This document shows, in pieces, positions 39,201 through 46,389 of a stretch of DNA of 64,000 nucleotides. Position 1 is the stretch's first letter; every line of letters begins with the position of its first letter. The position numbers were made by a program, and so were the translations under genes. This DNA comes from an uncultured Gammaproteobacteria bacterium (lineage in GTDB: Bacteria; Pseudomonadota; Gammaproteobacteria; Eutrophobiales; Eutrophobiaceae), in the NCBI GenBank assembly GCA_943788815.1, contig CALSRS010000001.1:1921501-1985500 (forward strand), written 5' to 3'. The notes under the pieces are model-generated. The model was not told the origin of the DNA, searched no databases, and worked only from the letters and a program-made list of their open reading frames with translations.

Positions 39201-41179
39201 TCAACGGACCCTCACCGCTGGCACAGGAAATACTCTTCGCAAGGCCCTACGCCTTTCTGGACGACGCCCCGGCCGAAGAACGCAGAACGCAAGCGGTGAA
39301 CGCAAGACGCTTCATGGACCCCGCCGACGCCGCGGATCTGGCCGGCCTCGATCCCGAAGCGATTAAAAAGGTTACCGAGGAAGCCTGGCCCGTCATCAAC
39401 ACCCCTGACCAACTCCACGATGCATTGATGGTATTGGGTTTTATCACCGAGGACGAAGCACAACCCCGTCATTCTGGCGAAAGCCAGAATCCAATCGAAC
39501 AAAGTCTGCCCGAAGGGCAGTCCTCCTCGCCGTCGTCCCCGCGCAGGCGGGGACCCATACCGGGCATGAAAGAACTCATCACCCAAAAACGTGCCACGGT
39601 ATTAACCACCAGCACCAAAACAATCTACACCTGTGCCGAACGCCTCCCCCAAATTAATGAAGTGTTCACCGGCACCATGGCCCCCGCCATCAACCCAGCC
39701 GGCCCCGCCACCTCTCGCGACTGGACCAAGGAAGAATCACTCGTCGAATTAATAAGGGCCCGCCTGGAAGGCAGCGCCATAGTCAGCGAATCCCAACTCG
39801 CCGACCTCTTCGAAGCCCCACTCACTTCGATCCAAACAGCATTAATGGTCCTGGAAAACGAAGGCTACGCCATGCGCGGACATTTCACATCTTCTGGCAC
39901 AGGAGGCACTGAAACCGAATGGTGCGAACGTGGCCTGCTTGCCCGTATCCACCGCTACACACTCAAGACCTTGCGTAACGAGATCAAACCCGTCACCGCC
40001 GCCGACTTCATGCGCTTTCTGTTTGCCTGGCACGGCATGGTAGAACGTCCGGAAGGCGAGGAATCATTAATGTCTACCATCGACCGGCTGGAAGGCTTCC
40101 CCATCCCGGCCGCCGCCTGGGAGGCAGACATCCTGCCCGCACGCATCAAGGGTTACCTCACCAGTTCAATAGATCATCTTTGCACCACCGGCCGCGTCTT
40201 ATGGACACGTCTCAATAAAACCCAATCAACCAAAGATGAAAACGGCAAGGCCAGCAAGACAACCTTATTACGCAACACCCCAATCGCATTAATCGACCGC
40301 TATACCATCGACTACTGGCAATCAAATAAACTAATAAAAGCCGAAGACATCAAACTCTCCGCCAACGCCACCACGGTGTTCACCGTATTAAAAGACAAGG
40401 GTGCCTCTTTCTTTGTGGACATCGTTAAACATTCAGGACTCCTGCGCACACACACCGAAGAAGCCCTGGCAGAACTCGCCGCCAATGGCCTGGTCACCTC
40501 CGACAGCTATGCAGGCCTACGCGCACTCATTGCACCTGCCAATAAAAAACAAGGCTACGGCAGACAACACAGACGAAGAAGGGCAGTGGCACAGGGACGA
40601 ACCATCGACGATGCCGGTCGCTGGTCCATCATTTCAAAACCGGAACAAGCAGAAGAACCCCAAAGCTACAACTGGATCAAGACCGACATGGACACCCTCA
40701 ACCACATTGCCTATACATTATTAAAACGTTACGGCGTGGTCTTCCATAAGGTCCTGGAGCGGGAACAGAACCTGCCGCCCTGGCGGGAACTCCTCTACGC
40801 CTGGCGACGCATGGAGGCCAGAGGCGAGATCCGCGGCGGAAGGTTCGTGGAAGGCTTCACCGGCGAACAGTTCGCCCTGCCCGATGCCGTGGGAATGTTA
40901 AGAAAATACAAGGACGGGAAGCTTCAAATCCCCAACATTGTAATTTCCGCCACCGATCCACTGAATCTAATAGGTATAGTCTTACCGGGGGAGAAGGTAA
41001 GCGCATTACACACCAACCGGATCCTGTTTCAGAATGGATTGCCTGCTGCGAAACAGTTAAATGGAGAGATCAGTTATTTCGGGACAGTGAGTCCGCATGG
41101 GCAGTGGGAGATAGGGCAGTTGTTGATGAGGAAGGGGAATGTGGGGTTTGTTGAGAGAAGACCGAGGTATTCGAATTGA
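36284..41179 (+). CDS. lhr: Lhr-type large helicase with three in-frame repeat insertions
   Basis: A 1631-residue superfamily 2 helicase, longer than usual Lhr (about 1400-1500). Motifs: APTGSGKTLAAF (I, about 42), VSPLKALSND (Ia), DEIHALANNKRGSHL (II, about 230), GLSATQKP (III), and LLQRVGRSGHQVGG (VI). The winged-helix and Lhr-core C-terminal parts follow. Three stretches look foreign: about 105-170, 675-753 and 1062-1092. They translate repeat DNA found elsewhere in intergenic regions, giving peptides such as RHSRAGGNP, DSRLRGNDD and PSFPRRRES. All keep the frame. Lhr unwinds DNA and DNA:RNA hybrids in repair. The first insert falls in the first RecA domain between motifs Ia and II, so activity is not assured. 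Confidence 0.92.
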   Translation: MTSDLFHPAVTTWFEKTFGQAAPAQQTAWPVIKEGKHTLIAAPTGSGKTLAAFLSSIDDLVREGIEHGLNDEVYVLYVSPLKALSNDIHKNLEEPLSGITELLTRHSRAGGNPVEQSLPSGQSSLDLDPGLRQGDESRGNEIIDPSFPHPKGHKLQREPSETDIGRRPTEFPVLEIRSAVRTGDTTQTERNRMRKKPPHILVTTPESLFILLTSDSGRQMLSTVKTVIVDEIHALANNKRGSHLALSLERLEALTEQHPVRIGLSATQKPIADIAKYLVGNRDEACEIVDSGYTRERDLKIVVPDQPLGPLMPEESWVDIYNRLAEIAEDNQTTLIFVNTRRLAERAARHLAERLGEENVTAHHGSLAKEHRMNAEQRLKEGSLKVLVATASLELGIDIGDVSCVCQLGSPRSISALLQRVGRSGHQVGGIPKGRLFPLTRDDLVECTALIDAVNRGELDRIHIPQGHLDVLCQQVIAEVGCREWGEEELFDHITRAYPYRDLSKDKFEQCLAMMAEGFSTQRGRRSRYIFRDIVNKQLKPRDGAKLTAVTNAGAIPDQFDYNVVLEPEGIFIGTLNEDFAIESLPGDIFQLGNTSYRILRVGQGKVRVEDAHGQPPNMPFWFGEAPGRTDELSASVSRLRENINEQLNNGMEATVKWFINNLNQEKNNEELNRLDSRLRGNDDGFTSEIKVTRHTGESQYPIEQSLPFGQTLNNLDPGFYQGDDEVEGDTQSDPSFPRRRESSKTNTARSATCSLEPHVAQQLIDYLAATKAALGRIPTQQDIIFERFFDEAGDQHLVIHSPYGSRINRAWGLALRKRFCRQFNFELQAAALEDSIVISLGGTHSFPLEEVARYLNTNTLKDILVQALLAAPVFMTRWRWNATIALAVKRNLAGKRNPPQFQRTDAEDLIAVVFPDQLACAENITGEREVPDHPLVDQTIDDCLTEVMDIVGITNLIAKIENKEVTIHCRDLNGPSPLAQEILFARPYAFLDDAPAEERRTQAVNARRFMDPADAADLAGLDPEAIKKVTEEAWPVINTPDQLHDALMVLGFITEDEAQPRHSGESQNPIEQSLPEGQSSSPSSPRRRGPIPGMKELITQKRATVLTTSTKTIYTCAERLPQINEVFTGTMAPAINPAGPATSRDWTKEESLVELIRARLEGSAIVSESQLADLFEAPLTSIQTALMVLENEGYAMRGHFTSSGTGGTETEWCERGLLARIHRYTLKTLRNEIKPVTAADFMRFLFAWHGMVERPEGEESLMSTIDRLEGFPIPAAAWEADILPARIKGYLTSSIDHLCTTGRVLWTRLNKTQSTKDENGKASKTTLLRNTPIALIDRYTIDYWQSNKLIKAEDIKLSANATTVFTVLKDKGASFFVDIVKHSGLLRTHTEEALAELAANGLVTSDSYAGLRALIAPANKKQGYGRQHRRRRAVAQGRTIDDAGRWSIISKPEQAEEPQSYNWIKTDMDTLNHIAYTLLKRYGVVFHKVLEREQNLPPWRELLYAWRRMEARGEIRGGRFVEGFTGEQFALPDAVGMLRKYKDGKLQIPNIVISATDPLNLIGIVLPGEKVSALHTNRILFQNGLPAAKQLNGEISYFGTVSPHGQWEIGQLLMRKGNVGFVERRPRYSN
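36596..36793. repeat. In-frame repeat insertion 1 in lhr
   Basis: About 198 bases beginning CGTCATTCCCGCGCAGGCGG and containing hairpins CTGCCCTCCGGGCAG, CCCTGGCCTTCGCCAGGG and CGGCCGTAGGCCG. The flanking protein (GITELL ... FPVLEIRSAVRTGDT) reads as continuous Lhr if the block is removed. Same repeat family as at 9034, 22511, 27177 and 32230. Boundaries are approximate. Confidence 0.8.
38306..38542. repeat. In-frame repeat insertion 2 in lhr
   Basis: About 237 bases, a composite: CTGGATTCCCGCCTGCGCGG, then CGTCATACTGGCGAAAGCCA, a CTGCCCTTCGGGCAG hairpin, GGACCCTGGTTTTTACCAGG, and CATTCCCGCGCAGGCGGGAA, ending with CGCGCGTAGCGCG. Translation gives LDSRLRGNDD ... PSFPRRRESS. It separates the Lhr segment ending FINNLNQEKN from ATCSLEPHVAQQLIDYLAA. 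Boundaries are approximate. Confidence 0.8.
39467..39558. repeat. In-frame repeat insertion 3 in lhr
   Basis: About 92 bases: CGTCATTCTGGCGAAAGCCA, then hairpin CTGCCCGAAGGGCAG, then CGTCCCCGCGCAGGCGGGGA. It encodes RHSGESQNPIEQSLPEG and PRRRGPIPG between MVLGFITEDEAQ and MKELITQKRA. Nearest sequence relative is insertion 2. Confidence 0.78.
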
Positions 41180-41212
41180 ATTGTTACTCTGACCCTAAAT
41201 ATTGATAAATAA

Positions 41213-41575
41213 ATGTCTAAATTGAAAAAAGAAATTAAATTTGAAACCACGTTTGGGGAATATATTGCATATGAAATAATTGGGGAAGGTGGTGCTGGAA
41301 GAGTGTATGGTGGTAAAAATCAAAATAACGATGATATAGCTATTAAGTTATTGCATTCAGGGCCCGAGTCGATAGAAAGAAGAAAAAGATTTAAGAACGA
41401 AATTAATTTTCTGCAGCAAAACAAACATAAAAATATTGTTACGGTTATTGACCATGGAATTGTAAGTAATGGCTCCAAAGTCGAACCATTCTGTGTTATG
41501 CCTAGATTTACTCAAAATTTAAGAAAATCATTGGAAACACAGCTTGATGATAAAGGGGAAAGTGGGGTCAGATAA
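41213..41575 (+). pseudogene. Truncated serine/threonine protein kinase (N-lobe only)
   Basis: A 120-residue remnant of a protein kinase. The glycine loop IGEGGAGRVYGG, the ATP lysine in IAIKLLHSG and an alpha-C region (ERRKRFKNEINFLQQ...NIVTVIDHG) are present. It stops just after the hinge, before the HRD and DFG motifs, so it cannot be an active kinase. The last residues GVR and the TAA stop come from the hairpin repeat at 41561. Base composition is more AT-rich than lhr before it. The 3' part is not found elsewhere in the window. Confidence 0.75.
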
Positions 41576-41615
41576 TACTTTTTTGTATAATTGAAAAGTC
41601 TTATCTGACCCCACT
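41561..41615. repeat. GGGGTCAGA-type hairpin repeat, perfect 15-bp arms
   Basis: AGTGGGGTCAGATAA (41561-41575) and TTATCTGACCCCACT (41601-41615) are exact inverse copies around a 25-base T-rich loop. It sits exactly at the junction between the cut kinase gene and the cut FTR1 copy. A single TACTCTGACCCTAAATATT half-site also lies at 41184, between lhr and the kinase gene. Confidence 0.85.
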
Positions 41616-41627
41616 TATTCCACGAAC

Positions 41628-42643
41628 GTGATGCACAGGAGCATGCCATCACAGCCTACCTTGAAGGATTTGAATTAATCGAGGCACCGCTAAGTAACGT
41701 TGATGCAGATCTTATGCGTCGTGCTGAAGCTGCCATGATCGGTTACCGTCAGGCGATTGCCGGCGGTGTAACACCTGAAGAACTCCAAGCCCTTTATGAC
41801 AATGTCATCAATTTATTAAATGAATCCGATGCTGCACTATCCGGGGATGCGTTATCACCTTCGGTCGCATTCACAGGATCATTAATCATTCTTTTACGTG
41901 AAGGCCTGGAGATCATATTAGTCCTGGCCGCCATCTTCACCTTCCTGGTGAAATCCGAACGACAAGATGCCTTGAAGTATGTTCATGCCGGCTGGATTGC
42001 GGCACTCGTCGCCGGGGTAGGTACATGGGCGGTATCGTCATACTTATTTACCATCAGTGGTGCGACCAGAGAGATCACCGAGGGTGTCACCGCACTCATC
42101 GCCGCGGCTATATTAATGTATGTGGGTTTTTGGATGCACCGCAATGCCAACGCCAAGCGCTGGGCCGCCTACATCAAGTCACAACTAGAACAGGCACTGG
42201 ACGCCAAGACCTTGTGGACCCTGGCCATTGTGTCCTTCCTCGCGGTGTACCGTGAGATATTCGAGATCATCCTTTTCTACCAGGCGCTTTGGGCCCAGGT
42301 GAACGCAGATGCCCATTCCGCCGTGTTCTACGGTGCCGGTTTGGCCATTGTGATGTTAGTACTCACTACATGGGTAATCTATAAGTTTGGTATGAAATTA
42401 CCGCTATCCACCTTCTTTAATGTCAGCGCCGTATTGCTAGTGCTACTGGCGTTTATCTTCGCCGGCAAAGGCATCGCCGCATTACAAGAAGCCGGCAGAA
42501 TCGCCTCCACACCCATCCCCGGCCCCACTATCGATTTACTCGGCATCTACCCCAACGTCCAGGCCCTGGGGCTACAAGCAGTTGTGATCATCTTAACGCT
42601 TGTCGTTATTTTCTATGAGAAGATCCGCCCAGGTTCCGCATAG
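41628..42643 (+). pseudogene. 5'-truncated second copy of the FTR1 permease gene
   Basis: From about 41628 the sequence aligns, in frame, with codons from about residue 295 to the end of the gene at 34158-36053; the cytochrome part, signal peptide and promoter are missing. The permease region is complete, with REGLE and YREIFE, and the protein identity to the first copy is very high by eye (for example 40 identical residues around the WAAYIKSQLEQALDAKTLW stretch). An internal ATG at 41714 could give a 309-residue protein without a signal peptide, but no ribosome-binding site is evident. Most likely a remnant of segment duplication. Confidence 0.8.
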
Positions 42644-42682
42644 CATAGGCGGCTCGCGGCTTAGATAGGTCCAGTCATTGTT

Positions 42683-43114
42683 ATGCGACTTTGGTCATTA
42701 GATCCTGCTTATCTGGATTCAAAAGGATTAGTGGCGCTATGGCGTGAAGGTCTATTGGCACAAAACGTTTTAGTGGGTAATACCAAAAGCTACAAAAACC
42801 ACCCGCAATTAATTCGGTTTAAAAATACTATCAATCCAGTAGGCGCAATCGCAAGTTACTTAAGGGCAGTTTCTGATGAGGCGGATAAGCGAGGTTACAA
42901 CTTCAATAGAAATAAAATAATTAATAAAAGACTACAAAGCAAAATCAAAGTCACCACCGGTCAAGTTGTTTATGAGCAATCGCATCTATTAAATAAGTTA
43001 AAGAAACGAGCCCCCGCTCTGTATAAACAACTAAAAGACATCAAGATAATTAAAGTCTATCCTATGTTTAGTAAAATATCTGGAAAAGTAGAACATTGGG
43101 AAATCGTATCCTGA
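42683..43114 (+). CDS. Pyrimidine dimer DNA glycosylase / endonuclease V family protein
   Basis: A 143-residue protein beginning MRLWSLDPAYLDSKGLVALW, followed by REGLLAQNVLVGNTKSYKNHPQL and YLRAVSDEADKRGYNF. This matches the bacterial branch of the Pyr_excise family related to T4 endonuclease V, which cuts DNA at UV-induced pyrimidine dimers. The arginine and glutamate positions of the T4 enzyme cannot be mapped with certainty by eye. It lies within the decayed FTR1-lhr duplicate as an added gene. Confidence 0.75.
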   Translation: MRLWSLDPAYLDSKGLVALWREGLLAQNVLVGNTKSYKNHPQLIRFKNTINPVGAIASYLRAVSDEADKRGYNFNRNKIINKRLQSKIKVTTGQVVYEQSHLLNKLKKRAPALYKQLKDIKIIKVYPMFSKISGKVEHWEIVS

Positions 43115-43396
43115 TCTTGAAATAGTAAGTGATGAAATTCGAATAATATCTGCGCGTGAAATGATTCGATGGGAACGGAATGACGAAGCTCAAGTTCTCG
43201 TCATTCTGGCTTAGGCCAGAATCCAATAGATAATACTTCCTTGACCATTCCTCAAAATGTCGCCCTTCGGGAGGTCATCAATTGATTGGATGCTGGTATA
43301 CACCAGCATGACACAAAGGTAGTAATGCCAAAATATCCCGTTTTTTCTGGCACAAAAAAGGACTGCCCACCCGAGGATAAACATCTTCCAATGATT
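43115..43396. repeat. Spacer with CTGGC-type hairpin repeats before brnT
   Basis: No gene. CGTCATTCTGGCTTAGGCCAGAATCCAATAG starts at 43200 (hairpin) and an inverted partner GGATGCTGGTATACACCAGCATGAC lies at 43298-43313, with CGCCCTTCGGGAGGT (43262) between them. These are the same modules as in the lhr insertions. Confidence 0.7.
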
Positions 43397-43425
43397 TTCA
43401 GTGTATTGACAACGTCAATACACTG
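43397..43425. promoter_or_regulatory. Palindromic operator of brnTA
   Basis: TCAGTGTATTGAC (43397-43409) and GTCAATACACTGA (43413-43425) are perfect inverse copies around a three-base spacer, 20 bases before brnT. Its TTGACA could serve as the -35 box (with a -10 near TTATAT at 43434), so binding of BrnA, which autoregulates in other bacteria, would block transcription. Confidence 0.75.
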
Positions 43426-43444
43426 ATCTAATCTTATATTACTC

Positions 43445-43741
43445 ATGGATGAGAATTATAAATTTAATGGAATTGAATTCGTCTGGAACAAGGCGAAGTC
43501 AAAAAGTAATTATCAGAAACATGGAATTACTTTTGAACAAGCAGCACAAGTTTTCTTTGACCCCTTTTTTCGCCTGATGGATGCAGGTGATAAAGGAGAA
43601 ATGCGAGATGCTGTTATTGGAATAGATGAAAACTGGAACATACTCTATGTAGTCCATGCCTTATTCATGGGAGATAAAATTAGATTAATCTCAGCAAGAA
43701 AAGCAACTCGTTTTGAACGACAATATTATGAACATAGATAA
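43445..43741 (+). CDS. brnT: BrnT family toxin
   Basis: A 98-residue protein with FVWNKAKSKSNYQKHGITFEQA at the start, DVI-like central RDAVIGIDENWNILYVVHA and the C-terminal IRLISARKATRFERQYYE, all typical of BrnT, a RelE-like RNase toxin of type II toxin-antitoxin systems. The basic/histidine residues expected for RNase activity (KHG, RKATRFERQ) are present. It precedes and overlaps its antitoxin gene by 14 bases. Confidence 0.92.
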   Translation: MDENYKFNGIEFVWNKAKSKSNYQKHGITFEQAAQVFFDPFFRLMDAGDKGEMRDAVIGIDENWNILYVVHALFMGDKIRLISARKATRFERQYYEHR

Positions 43742-44012
43742 ATTAAAAAAACGCCTGGAAAACAACAGACCAATGGTATCAGTAACAATGAGGATGCCAG
43801 AAGATGTAGTCGAAGACCTGAAAGAAATCGCTCCAATACTTGGGTTCTCCGGATATCAGCCATTGATCCGGGCTTATATTGGACAAGGACTCAGAAGAGA
43901 TTTAGAAAAGCTGGATGCTGACACCATGACCCTATTAATCACCAGTTTAAAACGACGTGGTGTAAGCCAAAAAGTAATTAAGGAAGCTCTTGCAGAAGCA
44001 CGTCAAAGTTAA
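43728..44012 (+). CDS. brnA: BrnA-type antitoxin
   Basis: A 94-residue antitoxin from ATG 43728, which overlaps the end of brnT. MVSVTMRMPEDVVEDLKEIA is the ribbon-helix-helix DNA-binding part and YQPLIRAYIGQGLRRDLE continues the fold. In many BrnA proteins this domain is C-terminal and preceded by a toxin-binding segment; here it is nearer the N-terminus with a helical C-terminal tail (VSQKVIKEALAEARQS) that may bind the toxin. A CopG-type antitoxin name would be equally fair. Confidence 0.85.
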   Translation: MNIDKLKKRLENNRPMVSVTMRMPEDVVEDLKEIAPILGFSGYQPLIRAYIGQGLRRDLEKLDADTMTLLITSLKRRGVSQKVIKEALAEARQS

Positions 44013-44063
44013 ACCGTAAATAATTCACTTAAAAGCATTGCCTTTGTTGCTTCACTGCAACTT

Positions 44064-44230
44064 CGGCTTAAACAGCATTTACACGATTCAATCTGTGCAC
44101 CAATACAATTAATCGGTATTATCATTTATATCCATCCCTTACTACGGGAATGTAATGACATCAGATCTCTTCCATCCTGCCGTCACTACCTGGTTTGAAA
44201 AACTTTTGGTCAAGCCACTCTTGCGCAGCG
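44064..44230 (+). pseudogene. Remnant of duplicated lhr promoter and first codons
   Basis: 44064-44230 matches 36193-36362 closely: the same CGGCTTAA..GCA leader, the same CATCCCTTACTACGGGAATG segment, the same ATG ACA TCA GAT start (44155) and the same FHPAVTTWFEK. After about 20 codons two bases are missing relative to lhr and the frame is lost; similarity ends near 44230. With the FTR1 remnant at 41628-42643 this marks an old copy of the FTR1-lhr segment. Confidence 0.85.
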
Positions 44231-44237
44231 TTCAAAT

Positions 44238-44796
44238 TTATTCCTCGACATTAGGAACAACCTTAATAGCACTACCAATACCGCCAATAATATTATCGCC
44301 TATGTCCGGGCCATGATATACATGGATATCGAATCCCTCGGCATTGTACTGATACGATGCAATATAATTAAACCATATGCCAAAATCATTTCTACTAATT
44401 CTCGTATCGTCTACATTCCAGCCAGCAGGATTTTCCGGACAGATTAATCTCTCATTACATTCTTCATGTATCAGCTCGGCCGCGCTTACCGCCTGGTCAA
44501 GGGCAATTTCGTAAGTCCATATTGCTAAACTCATTATGAAAGCAAAAATAACAATGGTTAATAAAGGTCTTATCAGAAAATACTTTTTTTTTGAAAAAAA
44601 TGAGCTTCACAATGACTGAAATGATGCTAACCAGGACCGGGAGTACGAACAAGCCGGCTATAAATACAAGAGCACTGCCGTTGTCAGTTGCAAACAGGAT
44701 GCCCAACATGAGCAGGGGGGGAATAACCTGAAAAAGCCAGTGCCTTGTGCCAGGAATTTCCTTACTTTTATCTTCTGGATTAATACTTTCATTCAT
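44238..44796 (-). pseudogene. Three-helix membrane protein split by a one-base frameshift
   Basis: Two overlapping frames (44796-44497 and 44534-44238) read as one protein if one A is removed from a run of nine A (plus-strand T 44584-44592): ...VIVKLIFFKKK then YFLIRPLLTIVIFAFIMSLAIW. The joined product, about 185 residues, has membrane helices at about 25-40, 44-64 and 75-93 and a C-terminal domain with Cys pair CNERLICPENPAGW. The second frame alone would start inside the third helix, which supports a single ancestral gene. The run length makes a sequencing or assembly error possible. Function unknown. Confidence 0.65.
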
Positions 44797-45008
44797 AACA
44801 ATTAATACTCAATACTCACAGGCTGATTTAATTGAGAATAGTTTAAAAAACCACAAGGATCAGTGTCGATTGATTTAAGAAAGTCAGTCTACTAGACTGA
44901 ATCAAGGTTATATACAGTTACCGGGCGTGTAATAATGATATTTAAAGTTAGAGTAAAATCTCGACAAATAATTATTACACCGACCCTTAATTAAAAAAGG
45001 AAACGTTG

Positions 45009-45470
45009 ATGAAAAATTTACTAACATATGTAGCAACCGGACTCGGGGGCGCCATACTCGGAGTGGGCCTGACCTACGCATCACTTTCAAACTCCGCCGA
45101 AGAGCCGCCACAAGAAAATCAGGCCCAGGACACAGCGGTCAGCCAGGAGGTCAAACGGATGCTGCACATTGAGAAAACACTGGAAGATGTTCTGGGACGC
45201 GTGGTTTCGATAAGTGAGACGGAGCGTCCGCCGGGTAATGGAAGCACGCCTCACCGTCACCCCGGGAGTCACAATTTCGGTTATGTGGTTTCAGGCACCT
45301 ACGAGGTACAAGTCGATGATGGCCCGGTGCAAAGGCTTGGGCCCGGCGAAGTATTCTACGAGTCCCCCGGCCAGCTGCACGCCGTATCGAGGAATGGCAG
45401 CGCAACTGAACCGGTTCGATACCTGATATTCAAGATTGCTGACCCCAGCCTCCCATCGACAGTACGATAA
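45009..45470 (+). CDS. Membrane-anchored or exported cupin-domain protein
   Basis: A 153-residue protein with one N-terminal hydrophobic segment (YVATGLGGAILGVGLTYASL) without a clear cleavage site, so possibly a membrane anchor. The rest is a cupin_2 domain: TPHRHPGSHNFGYVVSGTYEV (metal-binding His, His) and LGPGEVFYESPGQLHAVSRN (third His). ATG 45009 follows AAGGAAACGTTG, better than the adjoining TTG. Cupins of this kind are small sensors or dioxygenase-like enzymes; no substrate is indicated. Confidence 0.8.
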   Translation: MKNLLTYVATGLGGAILGVGLTYASLSNSAEEPPQENQAQDTAVSQEVKRMLHIEKTLEDVLGRVVSISETERPPGNGSTPHRHPGSHNFGYVVSGTYEVQVDDGPVQRLGPGEVFYESPGQLHAVSRNGSATEPVRYLIFKIADPSLPSTVR

Positions 45471-45784
45471 TCTCCTCGGGAGTCATAATCCCATTAAATA
45501 AAAAGGGTCAGTGAATGTAAAATCGGGGTCAGGTTGAACCTCCCCCAGTTTAACGGATACTTTTAATAAGCGACAATGTGGCAAACAGAAGGAGTTTCCA
45601 GATAAATAGGGGACAGACTACGGTTTCGAAACATGATCGGGTTCGGACCTAAGTAAGCAGTTGATTTCAAATAATAAGAAATTAAAATAGTATTGACTTT
45701 TTAGCTTAGAACCCTGTTTTTGGTATTAAAAGTAAGTTTCTAAGCTGAATTAAATTACCACCAACAGAAGACGGGAGATAAGGT
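45471..45784. repeat. Spacer with GGGTCAG / GGGGACAGAC motifs
   Basis: No gene in these 314 bases. AAGGGTCAGTGAATG (45501), CGGGGTCAGGTTG (45524) and ATAGGGGACAGACTACGG (45606) are members of the repeat family that separates genes in this half of the window. Confidence 0.65.
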
Positions 45785-46264
45785 ATGACGCTTGCAAAAT
45801 CGCTGCTGATTATGATTCTGGTTTCCGCCCCATCGATAAGCTGGAGTCAACAGGACCCTATAGAGAAACTCGCAGGATCGTGGAAACAGGATTTCTCGCA
45901 AACGAGGCCGGCGCCATTTCCAGTACCGCGGAGCCGGTTCCACCGGTGGGAGTTGGCGGGAAAAGACAAGATGATGCACATATCTGAAATAGTCGAAGCA
46001 GACGGAACGAAGAGGGTTACGGAGGAACAGACTGACGACTACAGCGGCAAGCCGTATCCAGATCGAGAAAACGGGCAAACAACCGTTTTTCGGCGTATTG
46101 ATGAGAATACCATTCAGCAGATTCGAACCGGCAAGGATGGCCAGATTGTCCGGTTTCTTGAACGTGTTATCTCAACGGATGGCAAAACGCTGACGGTACG
46201 CCAGGTCGGTGTCAACGCCGAGGGAAAAGCGAATCAGGAAATACAGGTCTATCAAAAGCAGTAG
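45785..46264 (+). CDS. Unknown exported protein, lipocalin-like
   Basis: A 159-residue protein with a clear signal peptide (LLIMILVSAPSISWSQQ). The mature part starts IEKLAGSWKQDFSQTRPAPFP, with GSWK at the usual place of lipocalin-like or DUF-type beta-barrels, and continues with alternating strands (TTVFRRIDENTIQQIRT, GKTLTVRQVGVN). Good GGGAGATAAGGT before the ATG. No partner genes. I would only call it a small periplasmic beta-barrel protein. Confidence 0.6.
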   Translation: MTLAKSLLIMILVSAPSISWSQQDPIEKLAGSWKQDFSQTRPAPFPVPRSRFHRWELAGKDKMMHISEIVEADGTKRVTEEQTDDYSGKPYPDRENGQTTVFRRIDENTIQQIRTGKDGQIVRFLERVISTDGKTLTVRQVGVNAEGKANQEIQVYQKQ

Positions 46265-46287
46265 TACGGAAATCAAATAAATATATA

Positions 46288-46376
46288 TAGGGGACAGACC
46301 ACGCTTTTCTACAATATTTGAGGTCAGAGTAAAAACTCTGAGGAAGAGCACAAGTAATTTTTATTCTGACCCTGAA
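46288..46376. repeat. Compound GGGGACAGACC / GGTCAGAGTAAAA repeat
   Basis: ATAGGGGACAGACCACGC (46288) is followed by GAGGTCAGAGTAAAAACTCTG (46320) and by its inverse partner TTATTCTGACCCTGA (46361-46375), giving a hairpin with GGTCAGAGTAAAA / TTTTTATTCTGACC arms. It lies between two convergent genes. Confidence 0.75.
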
Positions 46377-46389
46377 CTTACTATTTCTT

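Noticed and set aside
36748-39586. Several 90-120 codon minus-strand frames inside lhr
   Set aside because: They mirror the GC-rich codon pattern of lhr on the other strand; translations are low-complexity (Arg/Ser/Ala-rich) and match no family.
41714-42643. Second FTR1 as a functional iron permease
   Set aside because: The 5' half with signal peptide and heme domain is missing, no promoter or Fur box is left, and the truncation lies at a repeat; a leftover copy is more likely.
44908-45111. Small minus-strand frame in front of the cupin gene
   Set aside because: It overlaps the cupin start in antisense, with no recognisable domain or translation signal.
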